Shown: one piece after another, positions 45,584-57,927 of the stretch
How positions within the stretch are numbered: position 1 is the first letter of the stretch
Layout of the letters: each line of letters begins with the position of its first letter
From: Drosophila pseudoobscura
Lineage: Eukaryota > Arthropoda > Insecta > Diptera > Drosophilidae
Assembly (NCBI RefSeq): GCF_009870125.1
Contig: NC_046683.1
Location: 65,425,869 to 65,489,868 of the forward strand
Length of the DNA stretch: 64,000 bases
Reading direction: 5' to 3'
Made by a program: the position numbers and the translations under genes
Notes under the pieces: model-generated
What the model was told of the DNA's origin: nothing
Seen by the model: the letters and a program-made list of their open reading frames with translations, nothing else
Database searches by the model: none

Positions 45584-47071
45584 CTTCATAGAAAAAAAGC
45601 AAAAAAAAAAACCGAAACCGAAACTAGTTCGAAAGAAAGAAAGAGAGAGAAAGAGCGCGGGGGGGGGGGAAATAAATATGTACAAAATATGGTGGAATGT
45701 GGGGCATGGGGCAGGGGGGGTGGGGGGCGTGGGTGCTCATCAAAAACCTGTGCAGTTATAATCCTAAAATGAATTGCTTACAAAAATCGATTTGAAATGC
45801 GTTCAAGCATTTGTATTCGCTTAAAATGTATCTTGTATCTATATTAAATCGATCTCCACACCACATACGCGTGCATGTGGGTATATATATATATATATAT
45901 ATACATATATATAGTTGTTGTTTTATTTTCGAAAAGCGGACGTGGAGACAAAGACTCCTATTATCGTGTCTCTTAATAAAAGTGCTGGCCTGTGGCTCCT
46001 GTTTCCTGTTTCCTGTGTGTGTGTGTGTGTGTGTGTGCTGGTGTGTGTGTGTGTGTGAGTGAGCTCGTATTCCTTTTACTTGATATGTTTCTAAGAGGCT
46101 AACATCTGGCATCTGGCATTTGGCGCAAACGAAACGCGGATCTAGCGATTGGACAGGGCTCGGTTCGGTTCGGTTCGGTTCGGTTCTGCCTTATAGAGGT
46201 CTTAAATGCTGATTTGATTGCTGCTATCTCTTTTCGAACACTTCGGGCACACGTTTTCGTGGAATGTGATCATTGGGGTGTGGCGTAGGGGGGCGGGTGG
46301 GGGGGTCCTTATAAAAACCAATTTCTAACAAATTAACAATCCTACAACTAACAACAATTACATTTAGTGGGCATGGGGCATGCCACAACAACACACAACT
46401 AGGACCCAAAGCAAACGTTTAGCGGGGGGTAAGGGGGGGGCAGGGGGGGATTGGTTTAAGCCAAGCACTATCCTTGAAGCCCTTAAGCCCTACTTTATAG
46501 ATATAGAAACGATTTTAGCATAACGATTTGTTTGTTTTGACTAATTTTTTATGGTTTTTTGAACGAACGATTTACGATATACGATTTACGATATACGATT
46601 TATGTACATACAGATACAGATACAGATACAGATAGAGATATAGATACATATACGGCTAGGCGCGATCTACTCTATGGGGTGTCGCCCTTCTCTGGGCTGC
46701 TTGGCGCTTGATTTTGAAAAATACATATACATATACATATATGTATACGTATATACCATGTAAATATGCGAATTTTCTCTTTATATATATATATATATAT
46801 ATATATTGTATGTATATTTCTTATAAGTTGCATTCAAAATATGAATTTTGGTTTTGTTTTTGTTGCTATTTAGGCTTTTGTGGTGATTTCTCTATATACT
46901 CTCTTTGCCTCGCCGGGTTATAGGTCATAGCGCAGTGGCTCTTGAAGGCTGTAAATAAGGTTTGCTCTCTGTACACGATTGGGCACGGGCTCTGGCTCTG
47001 GATTGGGCTCTGGCCCTGGCTCTGCTTTTATATACATTCAATTCGTTAAGCGCTTTATCGGTAGTAATACC

Positions 47072-47103
<32 letters not shown>

Positions 47104-47293
47104 TAATGCCGTAATTTTATGCCTAATTCCTAAACTCCGCGTGTCGGGCCGTCTCTCTGGGTCTCCTCCCGTCTCCATTCTCCATTCTCTCACTAGACTC
47201 TAGGATACTGTTCATTGCTTTTTATATAATTCACATTCCATGTTTGCTAACTTTGCTATCACTTTGAGTTTTCCCTTTATGTTCTTTTGTATC

Positions 47294-47331
<38 letters not shown>

Positions 47332-47347
47332 GGTGTGGCGCTTATTG
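44693..47347 (-). other. Shab 3' flank and probable 3' UTR
   Basis: No protein gene is supported between the DINE-1 remnant and the Shab stop. The right half is probably Shab 3' UTR. It is full of simple repeats: (GT)n at 45550-45581, 46014-46058 and 47296-47329, (TA)n at about 45881-45902, 46786-46805 and 47073-47099, and GATACA repeats near 46612-46635. A minus-strand AATAAA lies at about 45922-45927. The 3' end cannot be fixed from sequence. Confidence 0.4.
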
Positions 47348-47556
47348 CTACGTGGGTTCGCCCCTTCCATGGGCATCGCCTCCGCTGGCGTCTGGGCCAT
47401 CTCTGCGCTGGAGCAAAGCCCTTTGCTCATCATTGGCCTCTGCCTCGCCCTCGCCCTCGCCCTCGGCCTCGGCCTCTGGCTCGCGATCCTCTGGGGGGGC
47501 AGCCTCCTCGCCCCCCGCTCGACTGCTCACTGGCGAGGTGAAGGTCGTCTCCGAGT
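47348..47556 (-). CDS. Shab: Shab distal last coding exon
   Basis: The acceptor CAAACACAG starts the exon in phase with the preceding CTG G. It encodes 69 codons beginning [20 protein letters not shown], with a Glu/Ala-rich stretch from a GAGGGC repeat, and ends HGRGEPT and TAG at 47348-47350. Confidence 0.85.
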
Positions 47557-50500
47557 CTGTGTTTGAGGAAACAACAAAAAAGGCGATTAGAGATCTGGCA
47601 AGGAAGGTATTTTCAAAGAAGGTGCCTCAAGGATGCCATACAATAAGCAGCGTATGTGTGTGTGTGTGTGTGTGTGTTCAAATTCTAAAGCTTTAGGGGG
47701 GGTCTCCGGGGTGCTATACAGAGAGAGAGAGAGAGATAGAGTGAGATCCAGCAAGAGTGAGGATTCAGTGCTGCATGGTAACACGTGTGTTATCGATAGT
47801 TATCGCTATCGCTATCGCCATCGATCTTTGAATACTAACAACTGGCTGTCGCCGCACTCCATGGCATGTCTGTTGGTGGTATGTCTGTGGTGGTGTCTGT
47901 GGTGGTGATGGGGTGGTGGGGTGTTGATTGGCTGTTCATAGTGGTGGGTTCATAGTTCAGAATGCCGCCTCGAAGACGTTCGCTGCGCGGGAGGGACGAT
48001 GCGGGGCGCAAGCGAGAGAAAGATAGAAAGATACAGAGTAGGTTTTTGCTTGGTTTCTGGGCCGTCTCCGCCCTCCATTGCGTAGAGAGAATCCCGTAGA
48101 GGGAACCCCTCGATCACCTACCCAGACTGCTGTCCCTGGTGTGGTGTCCGTCCGGACAGCCCGACGTGGTGGCCGGCTGCGCGGCGCTGGTCGAGCGCGA
48201 TAGCAGCGGCTTCACCTGGCGCAGGGCCTGCTCCTCGGGGTAGCGCGGCGTCTGGAACTTGGTGGGCCGCGACGACGACTGCAGCGTGGCCGGCCCCGAC
48301 CGCTGGTGCATCAGTGTGCGGTGCCTGAGGGGTGGTGGGGATATAGACTTGGCTAAAACTGAATGAGGTAATTTATTCGGTGAGTAATCGCTGCCAGATT
48401 CGCCCTGCAACGAGAGAATCCCAATGTATTACGGCCGGGTAACGTCTCAAATATCTTACCATAACCGTGCCGTTGTCGGAGACCCCCGACCCGGACATGT
48501 TGTCCGCCAGGAGCCGCTCGCTCTCCGGATCGGACAGGACGCGTGAGATATCAGACTTGTTTTTCAGTATCGATTTGGAGCGCCTGTGATGCTCCAGATT
48601 GGGTGACGCATCGATCGAGTCAATGGATGACGAATGCTTGCTCTCGAACTTGGCTGCAAGGACATTCGTTAGGGATCGTCACAGACGAGGGGGCGGGGGT
48701 TGATACGCACCTTTGGAGCCCGCATTCTGTATGCCAAACAAATGCTGATTGATCAGTTTGGTGGCAGTGGCTAAGCTCTTGCCCGGCGTGAACACCGAAC
48801 GCTTCTTCTTGGGGCCCCCGCCGGCCCCCGGGCCGCTGCCCAGTCCCATACCCATGCCCAAACCCACGCCCAGTCCGCCCGCCGGGTCGTCGTCGTCCAG
48901 CCGGGTGTCCTCGAAGCGGGCCCGCGGTCGCCCGCCACTCGGACTGGGCCGCATCGCGGCGAAGCTCTGCTGGAAACGCGTCTTGCGGTGCTTCGGCACC
49001 GAGTTCTCGTTGAGGCTGACGCGGCTGCCGCGCTCCTGGACGTCGAAGTTCTGGTAGACGTCGTCCAGGGGACTCAGGGGGCTGAGACCGCCCCCGCCGG
49101 CGGCCAGATTGCGCAGCGCCGTGTCCCCCGAGGCGCTCTTCTTCACCTGGGCCCGCAGCCCCGTGGCGGACGAGGAGGAGGAAATGGTGGCCGGCAGGCC
49201 CACAATGAAGCCCGTCGAGCTGCTGATGCCCTGCGGATGGTGGTGGTGGTGGTGGGGGTGCTGCTGGTGGTGGTGCATCTCCCGCTCCAGCGGGTTTATG
49301 TACAGGTTGTCCATGTCGATGTCCAGGGCGCAGGCCTCGTCGTTGAAGTCCGCCGTGAGGTCGCCCTGCGACAGGAACGGATGCGTCTGGCAGCTGGCGT
49401 ACGTGTCGGAGCTGTCGACGCTGGCCAGATCCGCGTTGTTGTTGTTGTTGTTGTTGTTGCTGCTGCCGCTGCCGCTGCCGCCGCCGCCGCCGCTGCCGCC
49501 TGCCCCGTAGTGGCTGCTGAAGTTGCCCCCAAAGAGGAGCAGACCGTTGGCGCCCATCCCGCCCGTGCTGGTGGTGTTGAAGTTGTTGTTGTAGTTGTGA
49601 TTGAAGTTGGCGGCGCTGGAGAAGGCCGCCCCGAAGGGCCGCATCGCGGCGTCCAGCGGCAGGGCGATGGTCGTCGAGGTGGTCGTCCCGTACGACGAGG
49701 ACGTGGACGAGGACTGCGAAATGACGGGCACGGCACTGGCCACGGGCAGCAGGATGCCGGCGGCGGGCGGCGGCGGCGGCAGCGCCATCAGCGGGCCCAC
49801 GCCCACCGCCTGGTGGCGCTGGTAGGCGCCCCCCAGGGGGGGGCCGGCCAGCAGGCCGAACTGGCTGGCCTGCCGGTTGGCCGCCGCCAGACGCATCTCC
49901 AGGCAGATCGGCTTGTGGAAGTCCGAGGTCGGAAGCGCTATCACCCCCTCCGCGTCGGTGTACTCCTTGAAGTCCTGAAACGAGTGGTGGGGTTTGGTAT
50001 TTGCTGGATCAGGGATCACGGATCACGGATCACAGATCACAGATCACGGATCACGGATCTCAGATCAGGCGCCCATCAGGCTGGAGCTCGTCTCGGCTCC
50101 AGGGTCTGGTCCCTGGGTTAGCTTTTGTGTGTGTGTGTGTGTCTGTGCGATCTGCCTCGCTACGGTGGGTGTCGCTTGCGAGAACGTACTAAAACATGCA
50201 ACTAGGAGAGGCGTCAAGGAGAACGCAAATCGTGCAGCGCTAATCATTCGTAATCATATCGTAATTATTATTAATTATTGTTAATGCAAAAAACCCAATT
50301 CAAAAGTCAACTCAAAATGAAAAGGCGTTGGTGCGGTGAACATTTCATAGCTGCAAGGAGGGGGCCACGGGAGAGACGTTTTTCGATTCGATCCCCCTCT
50401 CAAAATCCTCAGAAGGCCCTAGTAGGATGCTGCCAGAGTCGAGGCCTCCGATTGCTAGGACGCAGACTCCTACGAAGACTCCTTTTGATAGGCTTTCCTT

Positions 50501-53500
50501 ATCCGAATGATTGGGGAATTAACTTCTTGAAAGTGTTCGCATATCTGATGGATCTCATGCCAAATGGATCTCCCCTAAACCCTTTATATGGCCACATTAT
50601 GGAAAGCTGCCACAGATCATACAAATCATATAAATTTACAAAAATTACAAAATAAATATTAATTAATTAATAAAATATTAATTTGATTAGTCAATAAATT
50701 AATACATTTTTCAATATTAATTTTGTAATTTTTGTATATTTATTTAAATTAATCCCAAAATATTTTTGGTATAAACAATAAAATAAAAAAACACGAAAAA
50801 TAGCACAACAGTATTTAAAATGGAAAAAAATGTAATTCATTTAATTGAAGAGTTTTTCTTAATTAATTAATTAATTAATTGTTAACTGAATTTTTTCGAG
50901 AATTTTTTTCGAATTAAAGAAAATAAAATACAATACACAATAGCACAAATGAAAATAAATCATATAGTTGTAATTTGAATTATTTTTTATCTCTTTTTAA
51001 TTTTCTTAATCAATTTTTCCGAGCATTTTTTGTTTCATTGAAAAGAATTAAAAAACAATAAAATACAATACACAACAAAAATATCACAAATGCAAATTAA
51101 TTTAATTTAACAGTTTTATTTTGAATTATTTGTTCTTTCTTTCTCTTAAATTTTCTGAATGAATTAATTGTTAATAGAATTATGCCTAGAATATTTTTTG
51201 TTATAGCGAAAAGAATTAATCAACAATCCAAAAACAAACAATCCACGAAAAATAACACAGCAGTATTAAATATGAAAATAAATGTAATTAATTTAATTTA
51301 AGAGTTATTTTTTGCCGCCTACAAATCGGAGCAGGTGGCACAAATAGGGGGGTGTGCCGTTGGGGTTTCCCACGATCCCGGGCCTGCCTTCCGCCCTGAT
51401 TTTATCCCCGCGATGAGTCCCCGCGATGAGCGCAAATAAAGATTCGATGCCGAGGAGTCCAATACTTACCCGCGGGGCGCGTCCGTTGCTCAAAAAGGGT
51501 GGAAATGAAAAGACTCTAATCGAAATCGAAATCGAAATTGCAACCGAAAGCAAGAGAGCCCATTCGAGACGAGCAGCGAAAGCAGCGAAAGAGGGTGTCG
51601 TACAAATAAATTCGATTCATTGTTTGGTGTTTTTTATTGCAAGATTTTTGGTTGATTCGATTCTGGTTTTGAGTTTGATTTTGATTTTGAATTTGATTTT
51701 GATTTGTGTGTGTGTGCCGGCTGCTGCTGCGCTTCGTTGAGTGTAAACAGAAATAAACAACAACGACAACGACAACAACAACAACAACGACAACAACGAC
51801 TAAAGATGAAGAGAGAGAGCTTTAACATTTGGTAGATTTTTGTTTTTGTTTAATAATAATAACATTTGATGTGTGGTTTAACCTCTTCGATTAAGTAACT
51901 CCCCATTTGCTAGGTTACAGGGTACGATTAGGCTAGTTAATTACGTGCTTAGTGCAGAATATAGAACGATCCGATCGAGCCCACAATTTTCCATAATTAA
52001 TTAAATAACACATGCGCTTTGGCCTCATTCCTGGTTCATCGTTGTTGGGTTTTGTTTTTCGGGGATTTTTGTCGGTTTTCTTGTGGTTGAGTGTAGATAT
52101 ATTATATATTTAGGTATTTAGATAGTTAGAGATTAATTTAGAGATTTAATTTAATTAAATTCTTAGAATTTTCTATGTCTTTCTTAGGCTTTCGCGTCGC
52201 ACGGATCGGGGATAACACAGTATTAGATCGTGGTTGGTTTTAGGCCTAGGGTTTTAGGGCTACACGTTTCTTTTTTTTTATTCCGCTGGGAGTGAATCTT
52301 TTTGTCTATATGTATCTTTCTGCTAAACGCTATTCGCGCGCAATGGAATACACTCGCCTTGGCATCCTGGCAAGCCCTTTAAGAAAAAGAAATGAAAAAG
52401 AAACAAAGTCAAACATAAAAATATCCACAGTACCACAGTTCCACAGTTCCACATTTCCACATTTCCACAGAGTTTTTTCCATTCTCACACAAAGCCAAAC
52501 GGAAAACACACACAAAAAACAAAAGATAAATCACAAAAACAAAACAAAAACAGAAACAAAAACAAAAACAGAAACAGATCTTCAAAACTGGGGGGCGGGA
52601 CAAGGACGAAACGAAGACGAGGACGAAGACGGAGGTGCTTTGCCGTTTACCCAACTTTTCACAGATAATATATGTCGATGGTGCCCTCCTCGAGCATCCG
52701 CTTCAGCGCCAGATAGTTCTTGGGCGAGGGCGGCGGCCGCACCAGCCTCTGCATGCTGTACTCCCGGTCGTGGAACACGCAAATGCGATCCTGCAAGCAA
52801 CAATGTCGAGATACGCCCTCAATATCCCGGACAACCACAGCGGCTGGCTATCTACGGATCCAAGCGTCCAGGGGGGGGATGGGGGGCCCTAAAGGCTTTA
52901 GCTGGTTTTCCTTTTGGCTATCGCCTGGTGCGTGATCAGTTATCGAATCGGAACTAAAGAAGGGGGTGCAAAAAGCATGCGACTAAACATGGTGCATGCA
53001 GGGCGGGGTGCAGGGGCGGGGTGCAAGGGGGTGGGTGGCACATAGAAAGCATTTCAAACAGTTAAGAGAAGCTACAGTCTCGGGTGCAGGGGGTGCGGGG
53101 GTGCGGGGGGTGCGGCTTTACCTTGGTGGTGCAGAAACAGCACTCAAACTCCACGGGCACGTCCTGCTCCAGGTTGTCCATCCGCTGGTTCTGCAGATTC
53201 TCGAGCGCCACCTGGCGCCGCAGTTCGGCGACTTCCTATAAGTAGGATTTGTTGTTTTGGGTCTCGGTTTGGCAGCGACAGAAACAAATCAATATATATG
53301 TATGTATTTACAGAAATATACTATGGATACGATACTATGGATATATACTATGCACCGCAGGCCAGACAACATGCAGCGTGCATGCGGCAAGGATGGGAAG
53401 CGTACGGCGGGCACTTGCTGGGCATGCTCGGGCGCTCGAAGCTGTGTGGAGAATGTGTGGTGTGCCAGTCGCCTTTCGATCGCCTGTCAGCCCCAGTCCC

Positions 53501-54863
53501 AGCCCCAGTCCCAGTCCCAGCCCCAGTCCCAGCCCCCGTCCCAACCCCTCGTCCCAGCCCCAATCTAAGCAACCGCTTCTGCTGCCCTCAAAGCCCCCCC
53601 CTTCCCCCCCTCCCAGATGATCAGTAGTCAATCCCCAGGCGACTCCTACATCTACAAGTGCTCCTCCAAATGCGCCCCAAGAGCCATCGAGCCTGGATCC
53701 GTGAGTATGGGCCGATTGCTGGGACCACCTTTAAGGCCCTCTCCGTTCCGCAGTTATACTGGCCAGCGTCCTCTGTACAGGCGGCACAGCACACGTGTGG
53801 GGGTACCCCCCATGGAGCGACGACTACGACTACGGCTATGCGGATAGTGGCATGGAGGGCTACAATGGCTACAATGGCTACGGCGGCCAGTACCAGCAGA
53901 ACTGGGCCAGCCTCACCGTCAACCCCGACTGCCCAACCCTGGAGCCCGGTCCCCAGTACCCCCAGAGCCCGCCCATGGATCCCGGCCCCCAGAACGGCCC
54001 CCCAGCCATGGAGCCCACTGGAGTGCTGACGCCGACGCCGATGATCACGACGACCTGTGTACCGATCACCATCAGCACCGCTTGCGAGTATCCCCCGCTG
54101 GACCCCAACCAGCCGACGCGGCCCGCCTGGCAGCACGAGGAGGTGGACGAGAGCGAGGAGCGACGCAAGGAGCTGCGCATCATGCTGCAGCAGCTGTACG
54201 TGGCCCAGGCCAGGGTCCAGCTGGAGGCCACCGAGATCCGGAAGGCCCAGGGGGTGGCCTCCTCCGCCCAGACGCAGCTGGAGGAGGCCACCAACCAGGT
54301 GCGCACCATCACGGCCTCCCTGCACACGGCCCAGCAGTCGGTGGCGGCGGCGGCCATCCGGGCCCAGATCGCCCAGCTCCAGCTGGCCGCCCACGACCAG
54401 CTGCTGTTCGCCGCCCGCCAGGACGTCGACGCGGTGTCCTCGCAGATGGTCGGCGTCCAGGCGGCCGAGGGCATTGTCCAGCCCAAGCTCAATGTCGATC
54501 TGCGCGCCCTGCTCGACAAGCTGAAGCAGCCGCTCCAGCACTTCGACCGGCCAACGCCGGTGCCGACCATAGTCACGGATCCGCAGTTCTTTGGCTTCTA
54601 CCAGTACCAGCAACAGCTGCCGCCGCCACCCCCGCCGCCGCCTCAGTGGCAGCAGCCGTGGCAGCCGGGCTACCTGGGCGTGTCCAACGAGATGTTTGAG
54701 ATGTCTGGTGAGCCGAGGGCCGAAAGTTGGGACGAGGATGCTTGGTACGACACCTAGGCGGAGTCCGAGTCTCTCCCAGTCTCCCAGTATCTATGCGTCT
54801 GCACCTATATATTTCTCAAAGTGCTTATTCGTTTGTTGTTCCCCAAATAAATGTAATAACTAG

Positions 54864-54898
<35 letters not shown>

Positions 54899-57889
54899 TC
54901 CATGTTTGTGTGGTTCAAGAGAGAGAGAGAGAGAGAGAGCTAGCTCTTGCCTAGGGTTTAATGGATCCAAGGGCCTGGGTTCAGAGGCCCAAAAGTATCT
55001 TGTATCTGTTAGACCCCCAGGCAAGCCACTAACAAAAGGAAAAAAAACCAAGTAAAGATCAAGAGAATTATCGGATAAAGTATCAAGAATGTTATGCAGA
55101 TTTGAGCTGGAATATACGTTCTTCAAGGGCCTCAGAAAAACCAAAAAAAAAGGAAACCAAAATTATATACAATAGCATTGGGCATGTGTGTGTGTGTGTG
55201 TGTGTGTGTTCAGCCACATATCAATATGATTTATCCATTCAAAATCAAGGCTCGTATAAATGGGAAGAATTGGCTAGAGTTTAGAATTATATTCCAGTAC
55301 AGTACATATCAAAGAGCAGAGAGTATTTATGGTAGCTGTGGCATTCGATTCGAGAGTAGAGTAGAGTAGAGTAGAGTAGAGTAGAGTAGAGTAGATTGAG
55401 TTCTTTGTGTATACTTTGAAATGTACCTCCTTACTGCGTCCCCGTAAAATCTAAAAAGTTGAAATGTGTTGCAGGTTGTTAAGATACTTTCGTTGTTTTG
55501 GCATCTTCTTAAGAGTCTTAAGGTTTTTCTTTGCCAAATTGGTTTGGTTTGTGGTTTCTCAAGTACAAAATCAAAGAACTGTTTAAAGCTGTTTAAAGGA
55601 AAAACGTCTAAGGACTACTACAAAAGAGGCCGCCGAATCAGAGAACCAAAACGGGGAAACGGGGAATCGGGAACCAAGGATTTGGGGGGTTTTTTTTTCA
55701 ACTGAAAACTAAAGAGGCTAAGAGGCGGGTGTGTTGGGTGGATGGGGGAGGGGGGAATAGTTATTCGAATATATTTGGAGCCGGCTTAACGGCCTTCACA
55801 TTTACTAATACATAAGGATTACGATTTAGGAACTTTGAAAACATTAAGATATTCAAGATATACGATTACGATTACGATTACGATTATCAATACGGGTACG
55901 GGTACGGGTACGGGTAGGGGTACGGGCAGGGGTACGGGCCCGGGCCCATGCCCCCCATTCGTCCCTTCGGCTCGCTGACTTACCCCGGGCGTTATCATCA
56001 TCTGGATGGGCAGACCCTTCTGGTTCGATGCAATCGTCTGGTCGTCCTCCGCCGCCGCCGCCTGGGCCCCGCCCTCCGGTGGGCTGCCGCCTCCGGGTGC
56101 CGTGGCCGTGGCCACCGCCGTTGCTGCACTCGAGGCCGCCACCATGGCCAGATTATTGGCCACTCCGCCGGCTGTGGCGCCCGCTGGGGCAGGCAGCTGC
56201 GGGGGCGTCTGCTGCTGCTGCAGCAGCGCCTGCTGCTCCCTCCGGTAGCTCTCCATGGCCATCATCGAGGTCTGCCGGGCATTGGGATTGTCGAAGCTGT
56301 ACGGCGGCACAGCGTCCTGCTCGGAGCTGGAACCGCGACGCTGGGCAAGGGAAACGAAAGGTATTTTAGTATCCGAGATCGAAGATGCAAGAACGGGTTT
56401 CAAAACTACGGAACACTCGAACGGGGAGTACTTACAACTCACGATTGCTCATGATTCAAAAATTCATAAGGATAAGGTGCAAAAGTATCTTCGACTTCAT
56501 TCAAGTCGATGGATACCTTGCTTATCTTGTATCTTATCGTTTCTTAGAACTAAAAAGATCTTTTCAATGAAAAATAAATTCTTTAAGAGATTCTTTAACG
56601 AATCAGGAACTTTTTGGAAAATAATTTGTGTAAAATAAAACTAATTTTTCCTTAATTTTTAAAATAAAAGTTGGATAGACCAATGTAACTTTTTTGTGTA
56701 AAATTACAATGAAAATATACCAATTAAAGGTATTCAAAATAATATTTCAAATAATAATCAAGTAAAAAAAATAGTTTTATTTTAATTTTCCATGTTTTTG
56801 TATAGAATTAAAAAATAACAGTTATAAAACAATTTCAATATAGCTTGCATAATACGAATATATTTTTGATTTTTATGGCCCTTAATTTTTATAATAAAAA
56901 TTGGAAAGACCAATTTTTTTTTTGTAGAGCAGTCACAGAAAAAGTTACGAAAATTAAAAAAAACTATTAATAAATTTCAATGTTAATACAATTTTTTTTT
57001 TATTTCCCTTAATTTTTTTAATAAAAATTTAAAAGACCAAAAGTATTTGTATTTTTTTTTTATAGAACAGTCACAGGAAAAGTTTCGATAGTTAAAAAAA
57101 AAAGTATTAAGAAAATTTAAATTTGTATTACATTTTTATTTATTTTTTTTTGAATATAAGATATTATGTAGTTTGCTGTTATTGTTAGAGCAACAAAAAA
57201 AATCCTTTTAAAGCTATAAATAATAAAAAATGGTTTTGTTTAATCTGCTTATTTGTTGTATAGAAATCAAAAATTAAAGTTTAAAAATTATTTTGTTGTT
57301 TAAATGTGAATAATGTGAATAAAAGTCAATCCCGTTCCAGCATAAATCTCGAAAAATAGCGTAGCTGTATTCGTATTTGTATTTGTATTTGTATTGTATT
57401 TATTTTATTATTGTTATTTATTTATGAATATTTTATTTGTTGGACTTTGATTCGTGTTGGCTCAAATTTGTAATCTCTGGCCTAAAAGATCTTTCACTAG
57501 CCCCATTGCCTTTTGGAAATGCTCCTGAGGGAATCTTTTTCTATCGGACATCTCGCCCCTGGGGTGCCTGGGGGCTCCACGCCCAAGGGGGCCTGTGGCA
57601 TGCGTCGGTTTCCCCCCGAGTCACTTACATGCTGCAGACTGTTTCTCATGTTGTTGGCCACGTGCTCGTAGTTCTTGTAGCAGCCGGTGCCGGTGGTGGC
57701 CGGGTTGCGGCTGACGCTGGTCGACTCGCCCTCGGTGCTGTTGCCGTCCGTCTGCGAGAGATTGTGGCCTGTGGGCGATCGGCGTAGCGCGTGGGTTAAA
57801 CGGTGCCAATTTTTCATTGATCGTGTGTGACTCTCGCGCTTTTCTGCATTTGCATTTGCATTTGTGTTTGAGTGTGTGTTTGAGTGTTT

Positions 57890-57927
<38 letters not shown>

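Noticed and set aside
48988-50121. 377-codon plus frame opposite the large Shab exon
   Set aside because: Antisense shadow; splice sites and continuity with adjacent exons support the minus strand only.
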